Positions 1 through 4,921 of a stretch of 5,933 bases of DNA are shown in pieces. This stretch comes from Candidatus Kaiserbacteria bacterium (GTDB lineage: Bacteria; Patescibacteriota; Minisyncoccia; Phycocordibacterales; UBA2100): positions 1-5,933 of the forward strand of contig JALWJR010000025.1 of assembly GCA_026996985.1 (NCBI GenBank), read 5' to 3'. The translations under genes were made by a program, and so were the position numbers. The notes beneath the pieces are model-generated. The model did no database searches, was not told the origin of the DNA, and saw only the letters and a list, made by a program, of their open reading frames with translations. Each line of letters begins with the position of its first letter. The stretch's first letter is position 1.

Positions 1-3
1 CGC

Positions 4-31
4 AAAAACCACCACATAAATGTGGTGGTTT
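4..31 (-). terminator. Rho-independent terminator, minus strand
   Basis: AAACCACCACA (6-16) and TGTGGTGGTTT (21-31) form an 11-bp stem with a 4-nt loop. Read on the minus strand, the stem is followed by five U (the A-run at 4-8). There is no T-run on the plus side, so it acts on minus-strand transcripts. It lies downstream of the foldback block 51-221 and shares the tail CGCAAAAACC with the tmRNA terminator at 221-248. It may therefore end a separate minus-strand transcript or be a second stop for tmRNA read-through. Confidence 0.75.
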
Positions 32-50
32 AGCTTATCTGGTGCCTCGG

Positions 51-221
51 GTGGAGATGGGGGGTTGCGGCGTCAGCTCACTAAGCTCCCCGTTCGCCCT
101 CCGGGCTCCGGCTCGCTAAGTGGCTCCTGCCCGGCCTCGCCTGTTGTCGCTTCGCTCCAACATGGCTCCGGCTTTCGCAACCCCACGGAAAGGCGCGCAG
201 GCGCCTTTCCTCCATCTCCAC
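51..221. repeat. G+C-rich foldback repeat carrying a copy of the tmRNA 3' end
   Basis: The left end, GTGGAGATGGGGGGTTGCG (51-69), is identical to the tmRNA 3' end region at 252-270. The right end is its complement in two pieces: CGCAACCCC (176-184) and CCATCTCCAC (212-221). They are separated by a perfect hairpin, GGAAAGGCGC/GCGCCTTTCC (187-196/201-210). The whole block can therefore fold back on itself. Inside are smaller repeats: GGCTCCGGCT at 104-113 and 164-173, and GCTC(A/G)CTAAG near 76 and 112. I see no convincing gene here. It could be a palindromic mobile repeat that captured the tmRNA end, or a structured minus-strand RNA, since minus terminators lie on both sides of it. Confidence 0.6.
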
Positions 222-224
222 GCA

Positions 225-248
225 AAAACCGCCCATTCGGGCGGTTTT
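225..248 (-). terminator. Rho-independent terminator of tmRNA
   Basis: AAAACCGCCC (225-234) pairs perfectly with GGGCGGTTTT (239-248) around a 4-nt loop. On the minus strand the stem is followed by a run of U (A-run 224-228). It starts 5 nt after the last nucleotide of the tmRNA body, the usual place for an ssrA terminator. Confidence 0.85.
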
Positions 249-252
249 CTTG

Positions 253-634
253 TGGAGATGGGGGGTTGCGAACCCCCGTGCATGCGGGATTGTATATGCG
301 AATCTACGTCGGCTAGTCTGTTTTTCAATCTCGGCAACTGACTTTCAAAACAGACAAAAAAATCAGAAGCCCAGACTGCCAGAGTTTCAGACAAAAAGCG
401 CAGTCACACTTTCTGTCCTATCCGGCGAATATGACGCCAAACTCTGCGCGCGCCGGAGCGCGCAGTTGGCGGTCGCCTAGGCTGTTGCGTAGGCGAAGCG
501 CAAGTCGCTCATCTGAACAGGTGAGCGAACTGCCCCTGCTTGTGTTTTTGCAGGTATTTGTTTGAGCGGTTTACGAGACGCTCGCTCGCCGACGCACGCA
601 TACACTCCCCCGATGTCAACTCCAATTCATCCCC
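253..634 (-). ncRNA. ssrA: tmRNA (transfer-messenger RNA)
   Basis: tmRNA rescues ribosomes stalled on broken mRNA: it is charged with alanine, enters the A site with SmpB and supplies a short ORF encoding a degradation tag. Seen on the minus strand: the 5' end GGGGATG (634-628) pairs with the 3' end CATCTCC (260-254), including the G3-U pair that marks alanine acceptors. The discriminator is A (253). The T-arm is GGGGG-TTCGCAA-CCCCC (277-261). Helix 2 pairs GTGTATGCG (605-597) with CGCATATAC (300-292), and CGTCGGC (594-588) with GCCGACG (313-307). PK1 is CGAG/CTCG plus GAGCG/CGCTC (about 588-564). The likely resume codon GCA is at 551-549, 12 nt after PK1. The tag begins AKTQAGAV and ends LRFAYATA, stopping at UAG (479-477) inside the 7-bp hairpin TCGCCTA/TAGGCGA. 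The 3' CCA is not encoded (CAA follows A253) and must be added. The 382-nt length is normal for the family. The exact resume codon is inferred. Confidence 0.93.
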
Positions 635-672
635 GCGCCACCTCCAAACAAAAAGCTTGGATCCGGCGCGGG
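635..672 (-). promoter_or_regulatory. 5' leader hairpin of pre-tmRNA
   Basis: On the minus strand CCCGCGCC (672-665) can pair with GGCGCGGG (639-632), with an inner TCCAA/TTGGA stem. The 3' side includes the first nucleotides of mature tmRNA (GGG, 634-632). The leader therefore competes with the acceptor stem until it is removed, presumably by RNase P. The pairing is plain in the sequence; any role is inference. Confidence 0.45.
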
Positions 673-682
673 AACGACATCG

Positions 683-710
683 GTATCAGGCTCTGTTATT
701 TATTTTTCAA
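683..710 (-). promoter_or_regulatory. Possible tmRNA promoter
   Basis: On the minus strand TTGAAA (710-705) is followed after 16 nt by TGATAC (688-683), about 50 nt upstream of the mature tmRNA 5' end and overlapping the end of smpB. The -10 match is moderate. Co-transcription with smpB followed by processing is the alternative. Confidence 0.3.
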
Positions 711-1139
711 AGAACGACGCAACTCTCTTTCAATATCTCGCTTTTTTATCTCTTCTCTCTTATCGTGCTTTTTCTTTCCTTTGGCCGTTGCTATTTTCAA
801 CTTCAAAAAAGCACCTTTATTATACAACATAACAGGAACAACTGTCAACCCTTTTTGTTTTTCCGCCTCCGCAATTTCATCTATCTCTTTTTTTTGAAGC
901 AAAAGTTTTCTCGGTCTTTCCGGATCATAATCTTCAGGCGTGTTTTTGGGCTGGTAGGGTGATATGTGCATACCGACCACAAACGCCTCCCCTCCTCTGA
1001 CAATAACGTGGGAACCTTTTAAGTTTACCTTGCCGACTCGCACAGCCTTTACTTCAAAACCCAACAATTTGATTCCCGCCACATATTCCTTTAAAAAAGA
1101 AAAATCATGTTTTGCCTTTTTGTTTTCCGCATAAATCAT
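696..1139 (-). CDS. smpB: SsrA-binding protein SmpB
   Basis: SmpB binds the tRNA-like domain of tmRNA, stands in for the missing anticodon stem in the ribosomal A site and is needed for trans-translation. The 147-residue product is near the usual 150-160. Family landmarks in order: NKKAKHDF (6-13), AGIKLLGFEVKAVRVGKVNLKGS (21-43, the oligonucleotide-binding barrel), a MHISPYQ stretch (57-63), DPERPRKLLL (72-81), GKKKHDKRE (121-129), and a basic C-terminal tail, KKRDIERELRR (132-142), that becomes helical in the mRNA channel. The usual EVKSIR is EVKAVR here. The ATG at 1139 has no Shine-Dalgarno. A -10-like TATTAT ends 7 nt before it, so the mRNA is probably leaderless. The gene ends 61 nt before the tmRNA 5' end on the same strand, so partner RNA and protein are neighbours and perhaps co-transcribed. 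Confidence 0.96.
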   Translation of the reverse strand: MIYAENKKAKHDFSFLKEYVAGIKLLGFEVKAVRVGKVNLKGSHVIVRGGEAFVVGMHISPYQPKNTPEDYDPERPRKLLLQKKEIDEIAEAEKQKGLTVVPVMLYNKGAFLKLKIATAKGKKKHDKREEIKKRDIERELRRSLKNK

Positions 1140-1146
1140 AAACTTT

Positions 1147-1174
1147 ATAATATATGAAAATAATCCACACGCAA
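1147..1174 (-). promoter_or_regulatory. smpB promoter (leaderless)
   Basis: On the minus strand TTGCGT (1174-1169), a 16-nt spacer and TATTAT (1152-1147) precede the smpB ATG at 1139 by 7 nt. Transcription would start at or next to the start codon. It is divergent from, and interleaved with, the promoter of the LOG-family gene. Confidence 0.5.
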
Positions 1175-1180
1175 AAAGTA

Positions 1181-1189
1181 TGATATAAT
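1181..1189 (+). promoter_or_regulatory. Extended -10 promoter of the LOG-family gene (leaderless)
   Basis: TGATATAAT is a perfect extended -10 (TGn-TATAAT). Only 6 nt separate it from the ATG at 1196, so the expected transcript start is the A of the start codon. No good -35 is visible, which fits an extended -10 promoter. No Shine-Dalgarno precedes the gene. Confidence 0.7.
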
Positions 1190-1195
1190 CTCGCT

Positions 1196-1975
1196 ATGAA
1201 TAAAAACGAAAACAAAGATAAAACTCACCCCCTCGGAGAGTACGCCAACATTTACGAGATTAAAGAACAATTTGACAAACAAAGAGTAAACAAACCCGAA
1301 GTAGAATTGGAAGAGTTGTACGGCATAAGCGACAAGCTTATAGACATTTTAAAAGACAAATCAGAAGATTGCGCGGAGGAGCTTTTGGCGGGTTTAACAG
1401 CGGTTAAACAATATCCAAAAACCGTTACTTTTTTCGGCTCGGCGCGAACCAAAGAAGGCTCTGCCTACTACGAAAAAGCGCGTGAGCTTGCCGGGGAAAT
1501 ATGCAAAGAAGGTTTTGCCGTGATAACCGGAGGAGGTCCGGGCATTATGGAGGCGGCAAACAGAGGCTCAAAAGAGGCCTGTGGCTATGCGGTGGGATTT
1601 AACATTGAACTGCCTTCCGAGCAAGTTATAAACCCTTATGTAACTCATGGGGTCAACTTTAAATTCTTCTCGGCAAGAAAGATGGCCTTGTTTTTCTCTG
1701 CGGAAGCGTGTTTGTTTTTCCCGGGTGGATTTGGAACATTGGATGAATTTTTCCAAGTAATAACTTTGGTGCAAACAAGAAAGACTCACTCAATTCCACT
1801 GATTCTTGTCGGCTCTGAATTTTGGAATCCGCTTGATAAGTTTATAAAAGAAACATTGCTTGAAACGTTTAAAACAATCTCGCCGGAAGATGTAAACTTA
1901 TATCACATCTCAGATGATAAAGAGGAGATATTGAATATAATAAGAAATACACCAAAACCGAGCGTTAACACGTAA
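1196..1975 (+). CDS. LOG-family Rossmann-fold protein (TIGR00730 type)
   Basis: Members of this family include LOG cytokinin-riboside 5'-phosphate phosphoribohydrolases, which split nucleoside monophosphates into base and ribose 5-phosphate. The bacterial substrate is often unknown and the protein is often mislabelled lysine decarboxylase. The 259-residue product shows a ~70-residue charged N-terminal extension, then FGSAR (80-84), TGGGPGIMEAAN (111-122) of the nucleotide-binding fold, RKMALF (161-166), and the signature PGGFGTLDE (176-184) with its catalytic-type glutamate. All key motif residues are present, so it should be active. The start is placed at 1196 because of the adjacent extended -10. 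The gene is followed after 3 nt by the AI-2E-family gene, so the two are probably one transcript. A nucleotide-salvage or regulatory role is inference. Confidence 0.9.
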   Translation: MNKNENKDKTHPLGEYANIYEIKEQFDKQRVNKPEVELEELYGISDKLIDILKDKSEDCAEELLAGLTAVKQYPKTVTFFGSARTKEGSAYYEKARELAGEICKEGFAVITGGGPGIMEAANRGSKEACGYAVGFNIELPSEQVINPYVTHGVNFKFFSARKMALFFSAEACLFFPGGFGTLDEFFQVITLVQTRKTHSIPLILVGSEFWNPLDKFIKETLLETFKTISPEDVNLYHISDDKEEILNIIRNTPKPSVNT

Positions 1976-1978
1976 ATC

Positions 1979-3010
1979 ATGAAATATCAAACATTGCAAA
2001 ATACGGTTTTCTTTTCATTCCTCATAGCGGTATCTCTTGTTTTTACTCTTATACTTTTGCCTTTTTTCAAACCCATTTTATGGGCGATAATTTTAAGCGT
2101 TGTCTTCTATCCTCTCAACAAGCGTATTGAACAAAGAGTAAAAAACGGAGCTATCTCTTCAATTATAACAATAGCAATAATTTTATTGCTTCTTTTCACG
2201 CCGCTTTATTTGGTAGGTTCGATGGTTTTAAAAGAAGCCGTTGACTTGTATCAAAACACCTCCTCCTATTCAATTCAAACAGCAGTCTCAAACACATCGG
2301 AGCTTCTGCAAATACTTGGAATTAACGTATCAAAAGAGCAACTTTTAAGTTTAGCTCAAAATACGGGAAAAACGATTGCATCGGTATCGTATAATCTTGC
2401 TAGCTCGGCCACAAAAAGCTTTACGACATTTTTCGTTCAATTCTTTTTAATGCTTTATATTTTGTTCTTCACTCTTAAAGATGCGGAAAAATATATAAAC
2501 AAAATTAAACACATCCTCCCGTTGGGGACGCAGAGAGAAAATATTCTTTTCAACAGAATAGCAACGGTGATACGGGCGATTTTTAAAGGAACTCTTGCGA
2601 TTGCCGTTTTACAAGGTGTTGTGGGTTCGCTGTTTTTATACATTGCGGGAGTTGAGAGTGTGGCGCTCTGGGGAGCCGTTATGACTATCTTGGCTTTAAT
2701 TCCGGCTTTGGGTCCGGCTTTGGTGCTGGCGCTTTTTGCTTTTGTTTTATTTATTCAAGGCAACCTGCTTTCTGCACTTGTTTTGGTTTTCGGTATAGCC
2801 TTGGTTAGCGTGCTGGATAATATATTGCGCCCCGTACTTGTTGGCAAACAAACCCATATTCCGGATGTGTTTATTCTTATTTCCGTATTGGGAGGAATTT
2901 ACCTATGGGGCATCAGCGGATTTGTACTGGGACCCGTTTTTGCCGGAGTGTTTCTCACAATGTGGGATATGTTTGAGAAAATATACAAAAAGGAATTGGA
3001 CAACGACTAG
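1979..3010 (+). CDS. AI-2E family transporter
   Basis: Polytopic inner-membrane protein of the AI-2E/PerM/YdiK family (PF01594). Some members are linked to autoinducer-2 export or Na+(Li+)/H+ antiport, but most have no proven substrate. The 343-residue product has hydrophobic segments at about 10-29, 32-46, 60-80, 147-166, 205-224, 227-256, 263-280 and 295-330. A soluble loop of ~65 residues lies after the third (81-146). The most conserved part is C-terminal: IPALGP (241-246), DNILRPVLVG (280-289), HIPDVFILISVLGG (293-306) and GISGFVLGPV (311-320). These are typical family motifs, and the length is normal. The ATG lies 3 nt after the LOG-family stop with no Shine-Dalgarno, so translation probably couples to the upstream gene. 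No terminator is visible after it. Confidence 0.92.
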   Translation: MKYQTLQNTVFFSFLIAVSLVFTLILLPFFKPILWAIILSVVFYPLNKRIEQRVKNGAISSIITIAIILLLLFTPLYLVGSMVLKEAVDLYQNTSSYSIQTAVSNTSELLQILGINVSKEQLLSLAQNTGKTIASVSYNLASSATKSFTTFFVQFFLMLYILFFTLKDAEKYINKIKHILPLGTQRENILFNRIATVIRAIFKGTLAIAVLQGVVGSLFLYIAGVESVALWGAVMTILALIPALGPALVLALFAFVLFIQGNLLSALVLVFGIALVSVLDNILRPVLVGKQTHIPDVFILISVLGGIYLWGISGFVLGPVFAGVFLTMWDMFEKIYKKELDND

Positions 3011-3031
3011 CCAAAATTTCTACAAATCTCC

Positions 3032-3060
3032 TTGCAAAAACAATAAAAAAGTGATAGTGT
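3032..3060 (+). promoter_or_regulatory. Possible promoter of the 78-residue membrane protein
   Basis: TTGCAA (3032-3037), a 17-nt A-rich spacer and TAGTGT (3055-3060) could give a start near 3067 and a ~35-nt leader. Only the -35 is good. The gene could also be read from the upstream operon, since no terminator separates them. Confidence 0.35.
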
Positions 3061-3085
3061 CAAGCTGGAGTCTTGGCGCAACTTA

Positions 3086-3338
3086 AAAGGAGGAAAAGAA
3101 GATGGAGATGATTCTTGTTTATCGCATACTGGCAGGTCTGGCGGCATTTTCTATGATACTGCTTATGTTTGCTACGCTACCATATTTTCTAGATGATAGA
3201 CCATTTTCAGAAGCTCTTATTACAACAATAAAAATAATGTTTGCAATACTTGGTATTGTGGCAATAATTATTTTGCTGGTATTCGTTTTTCTCAACCTAA
3301 TACATTTCGCCTTCTTTGGAGCATGGCTCTGGAACTAG
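3086..3338 (+). CDS. Small two-segment membrane protein, unrecognised (with RBS)
   Basis: The ORF is 3102-3338 (78 residues). I do not recognise the family. Two hydrophobic stretches (about 5-28 and 43-65) flank a short acidic/polar turn, DDRPFSE (31-37). The C-terminus, HFAFFGAWLWN (68-78), is aromatic-rich. A two-pass membrane hairpin is the likely fold. The start at 3102 is fixed by AAAGGAGG (3086-3093), 8 nt upstream. This is the only strong Shine-Dalgarno in the window; a second ATG at 3108 is too far from it. A terminator follows 22 nt after the stop, so this gene closes its transcript. Nothing in the sequence gives a function. Confidence 0.75.
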
Positions 3339-3360
3339 TAATTTAAACAAACCGATACCG

Positions 3361-3396
3361 CCCACTCCGAAAAATCGGGGTGGGTTTTAATTTTTT
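3361..3396 (+). terminator. Rho-independent terminator
   Basis: CCCACTCCGA (3361-3370) pairs with TCGGGGTGGG (3375-3384) over 10 bp with one G-T pair and an AAAA loop. It is followed by TTTTAATTTTTT. It ends the transcript carrying the 78-residue membrane protein. Confidence 0.9.
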
Positions 3397-3443
3397 ACTC
3401 TAACAATAACAAATAAAAGTATTTATTGAATTTAAATTTATTA

Positions 3444-3472
3444 TTGACACAATATAGAAATCATGGTAAAAT
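3444..3472 (+). promoter_or_regulatory. Near-consensus sigma-70 promoter
   Basis: TTGACA (3444-3449), a 17-nt spacer and TAAAAT (3467-3472) form the best promoter in the window. The 40 bp upstream are almost pure A+T and could act as an UP element. Transcription should begin near 3479-3480, opening the structured leader described next. Confidence 0.88.
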
Positions 3473-3479
3473 GTAAAAA

Positions 3480-3577
3480 GCAAGTAAAGCGCCGGCCCAC
3501 CACGGCTACGTAGTCAACGCTCAGTTGGTGGGGACTGAGCAAAGGGAGCACCACATGGCAACATGTGGTGTAAGGCA
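3480..3577 (+). ncRNA. Structured leader RNA of unknown class
   Basis: The ~100-nt leader holds three pairings. (a) CCCACCA (3496-3502) with TGGTGGG (3526-3532). (b) GCTCAGT (3519-3525) with ACTGAGC (3534-3540), whose 8-nt loop is the 3' side of (a). Pairings (a) and (b) are therefore either a loop-strand pseudoknot or mutually exclusive. (c) A perfect 9-bp hairpin CACCACATG/CATGTGGTG (3549-3557/3562-3570) closed by a GCAA tetraloop. AAAGGGAG (3541-3548) lies between (b) and (c). I compared it by memory with fluoride, preQ1, SAM-II, ZTP, guanidine and c-di-GMP riboswitches and found no match. A cis-acting regulator of the small ORF at 3578, or a stand-alone RNA, are both possible. Confidence 0.55.
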
Positions 3578-3685
3578 ATGGAAAAGTTTTTCGAAGCGCT
3601 GGGGTTTGCAACTGCACTACTCATTTTCGCCTTGGCCACCCTATGGGCCATGGATTATGTTCACTTCAGTATTACGCTGAAGTGA
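3578..3685 (+). CDS. 35-residue single-pass membrane peptide (putative)
   Basis: A short ORF with a charged N-terminus (MEKFFE), one hydrophobic helix (about 7-25, ending near LWAM) and a short polar tail. This is a common design for bacterial small membrane proteins. The usual close Shine-Dalgarno is missing: TAAGG is only 2-3 nt from the ATG. AAAGGGAG at 3541-3548 would lie 7 nt away if the hairpin 3549-3570 were folded. A competing ORF in another frame starts at 3555, inside that hairpin, and gives a 41-residue non-hydrophobic product. The unit has its own promoter and terminator, so it is deliberately expressed. Whether the product is peptide or RNA cannot be decided here. No family recognised. 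Confidence 0.5.
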   Translation: MEKFFEALGFATALLIFALATLWAMDYVHFSITLK

Positions 3686-3719
3686 GCAAAGGGGGGCTTT
3701 TGCCCCCTCTTTTCTTTTT
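3662..3719 (+). terminator. Terminator of the small unit
   Basis: GGGGGC (3692-3697) and GCCCCC (3702-3707) with a TTTT loop are followed by TCTTTTCTTTTT, a strong intrinsic terminator. Just before it CACTTCAG (3662-3669) pairs with CTGAAGTG (3677-3684), a second hairpin that overlaps the last codons of the small ORF and may protect the 3' end. Confidence 0.9.
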
Positions 3720-3797
3720 GCATGTTTTATTTATAGGTGTTTGCAACTATTCCTTGAACTCGAAGCACAAGCTCTGCACAAGATCACATACATATGA

Positions 3798-3819
3798 GAC
3801 TCATTAACAAAAATGAGTC
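3798..3819 (+). promoter_or_regulatory. Hairpin covering the transposase start
   Basis: GACTCATT (3798-3805) pairs with AATGAGTC (3812-3819) around a 6-nt loop and ends at the base before the ATG. Hairpins of this type in other insertion sequences block translation of transcripts entering from outside. That role is inferred here by analogy. Confidence 0.5.
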
Positions 3820-4875
3820 ATGAAAATAAAACACATCAACAAAGGCATAAAAGGCTCTAGGCTAATACAAGAGTCTGCTTTACGCTTTGCGTATATGATA
3901 CAAGAAGAAGCAAAAACAAGAGCAAAAATTTTAGCATTTTGGCAAAAACACGGAACCAAAGCCACACAAGATGCATTCAATGTATCAAAAGCAACACTAT
4001 ACAGATGGAAAAAGAAATTAGAAGAAAGTGGCGGCAAATTAGAAAGCCTAAACAATAAATCCAGAGCTCCAAAGAAGAGAAATAAAAGAATAGTGGACTA
4101 CAGAATAGAAAAATACATAATAGAGCAAAGAAAGGAGCATCCGCGATTAGGAAAAAAGAAACCAACACCACTTATTCACGCAAAATGCATAGAGTGGAAC
4201 ATAAAACCACCAAGTGAAGCAACAGTAGGAAGAATAATCAAAGACTTAAAAGATAGAGGTAGACTTCCACAATACAACAAACTATCCCTAAACGCTAAAA
4301 CAGGCAAACTACACACAAAAACACGCAAAAAACGCAAGAAATTAAGGAGAAAAACCCACAAGGCAGATAAGCCAGGAAGTCTAATTGAGATAGATACTAT
4401 AGTTTTATACATAAACGGAATACGAAGATACATAATAACAGCCATAGATGTCCATACACGCACCGCATACGCAAAAGCATACAAGTCAGCAAGCTCAAAA
4501 AGCGCAAAAGACTTCTTCCAAGAACTTGAGAAAGTGTTTCCTTTCAAGATAACACACATGCAAACAGACAATGGAAGTGAATTTGAAAAACACTTCAGAG
4601 ACTATGTTGCATCACAAGAGATAGTACACTTCAATACTTACCCAAAATCACCAAAAATGAATGCACACATTGAAAGATTCAACAAAACACTCCAAAATGA
4701 ATTTGCAAACTACCACCTAGACCTCTTCTCCATTGATGTAGACTCTTTCCAAGAAAAACTACACGAATGGCTTCTTTGGTACAACACCCAAAGACCTCAC
4801 GAAGCACTTGGACTTGTTAGTCCTTTGTGGTATTTTACTACCTACATTACAAGCCAAGAGTCTCAAAGTGGGTGA
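3820..4875 (+). CDS. DDE transposase (integrase-core, IS481/IS3-like)
   Basis: Catalyses cut-and-join transposition of the surrounding element. The 351-residue product has an N-terminal helix-turn-helix (about 31-66, ending SKATLYRWKKKLEE) and a very basic linker (about 82-184, with KTRKKRKKLRRK). The integrase core (rve fold) follows, with the triad D192 (IEIDT), D250 (QTDNGSEF) and E285 (HIERFNKTL); 34 residues lie between the second D and E, one fewer than the usual 35. The C-terminal YNTQRPHEALG (321-331) is typical of this group. It is intact and one frame, with no frameshift signal. Its last codons and TGA lie inside the right inverted repeat. The coding strand is much richer in A than the flanking genes, consistent with foreign origin. 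Confidence 0.93.
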   Translation: MKIKHINKGIKGSRLIQESALRFAYMIQEEAKTRAKILAFWQKHGTKATQDAFNVSKATLYRWKKKLEESGGKLESLNNKSRAPKKRNKRIVDYRIEKYIIEQRKEHPRLGKKKPTPLIHAKCIEWNIKPPSEATVGRIIKDLKDRGRLPQYNKLSLNAKTGKLHTKTRKKRKKLRRKTHKADKPGSLIEIDTIVLYINGIRRYIITAIDVHTRTAYAKAYKSASSKSAKDFFQELEKVFPFKITHMQTDNGSEFEKHFRDYVASQEIVHFNTYPKSPKMNAHIERFNKTLQNEFANYHLDLFSIDVDSFQEKLHEWLLWYNTQRPHEALGLVSPLWYFTTYITSQESQSG

Positions 4876-4889
4876 TCCCGTACAAGCTC

Positions 4890-4918
4890 TTGTAATACTT
4901 GTTTTTATATGTTATTGT
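4890..4918 (+). promoter_or_regulatory. Possible outward promoter at the IS/infC junction
   Basis: TTGTAA (4890-4895), a 17-nt spacer and TATTGT (4913-4918) resemble a sigma-70 promoter (4/6 matches in each box). The -35 straddles the right end of the insertion sequence, so the insertion may have created a hybrid promoter for infC. Evidence is modest. Confidence 0.35.
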
Positions 4919-4921
4919 TTA

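Larger units (their letters stand above)
3767..4893 (+). mobile_element. Insertion sequence with DDE transposase
   Basis: The left end (3767-3802) and the reverse complement of the right end (4858-4893) share ACAAG, then GATCAC, then TGAGACTC, with small gaps between blocks. These are imperfect terminal inverted repeats of about 36 bp. They enclose one transposase gene. The element is at least 1127 bp. The exact ends are uncertain: no clear target duplication touches them, although TAGGTG occurs just outside both ends (3734-3739 and 4920-4925). It sits between the terminator of the small unit and infC. Confidence 0.75.

Noticed and set aside
51..221. Integron attC-like site
   Set aside because: The foldback lacks the RYYYAAC/GTTRRRY core pair in the right arrangement, and there is no integrase or cassette.
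20..316. Open reading frames across 20-480 on both strands
   Set aside because: They overlap the tmRNA and the G+C-rich repeat, have low-complexity composition and no ribosome binding site.
654..665. AAGCTTGGATCC, adjacent HindIII and BamHI sites resembling a cloning linker
   Set aside because: It sits inside the natural smpB-ssrA spacer and within the leader hairpin, with no vector sequence around it; coincidence is likelier.
540..962. Plus-strand ORFs rich in F, L and S (540-962, 562-897)
   Set aside because: They are antisense shadows of smpB and tmRNA; smpB is unmistakable on the other strand.
3519..3540. tRNA-like D-arm (GCTCAGTTGGT) suggesting a tRNA gene
   Set aside because: The stem is 7 bp and no anticodon arm, T-arm (TTC loop) or acceptor stem follows at tRNA spacing.
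3555..3680. 41-codon ORF starting at 3555 with a well-spaced Shine-Dalgarno
   Set aside because: Its product has no recognisable character and its start is buried in a perfect hairpin; kept only as an alternative in the findings.
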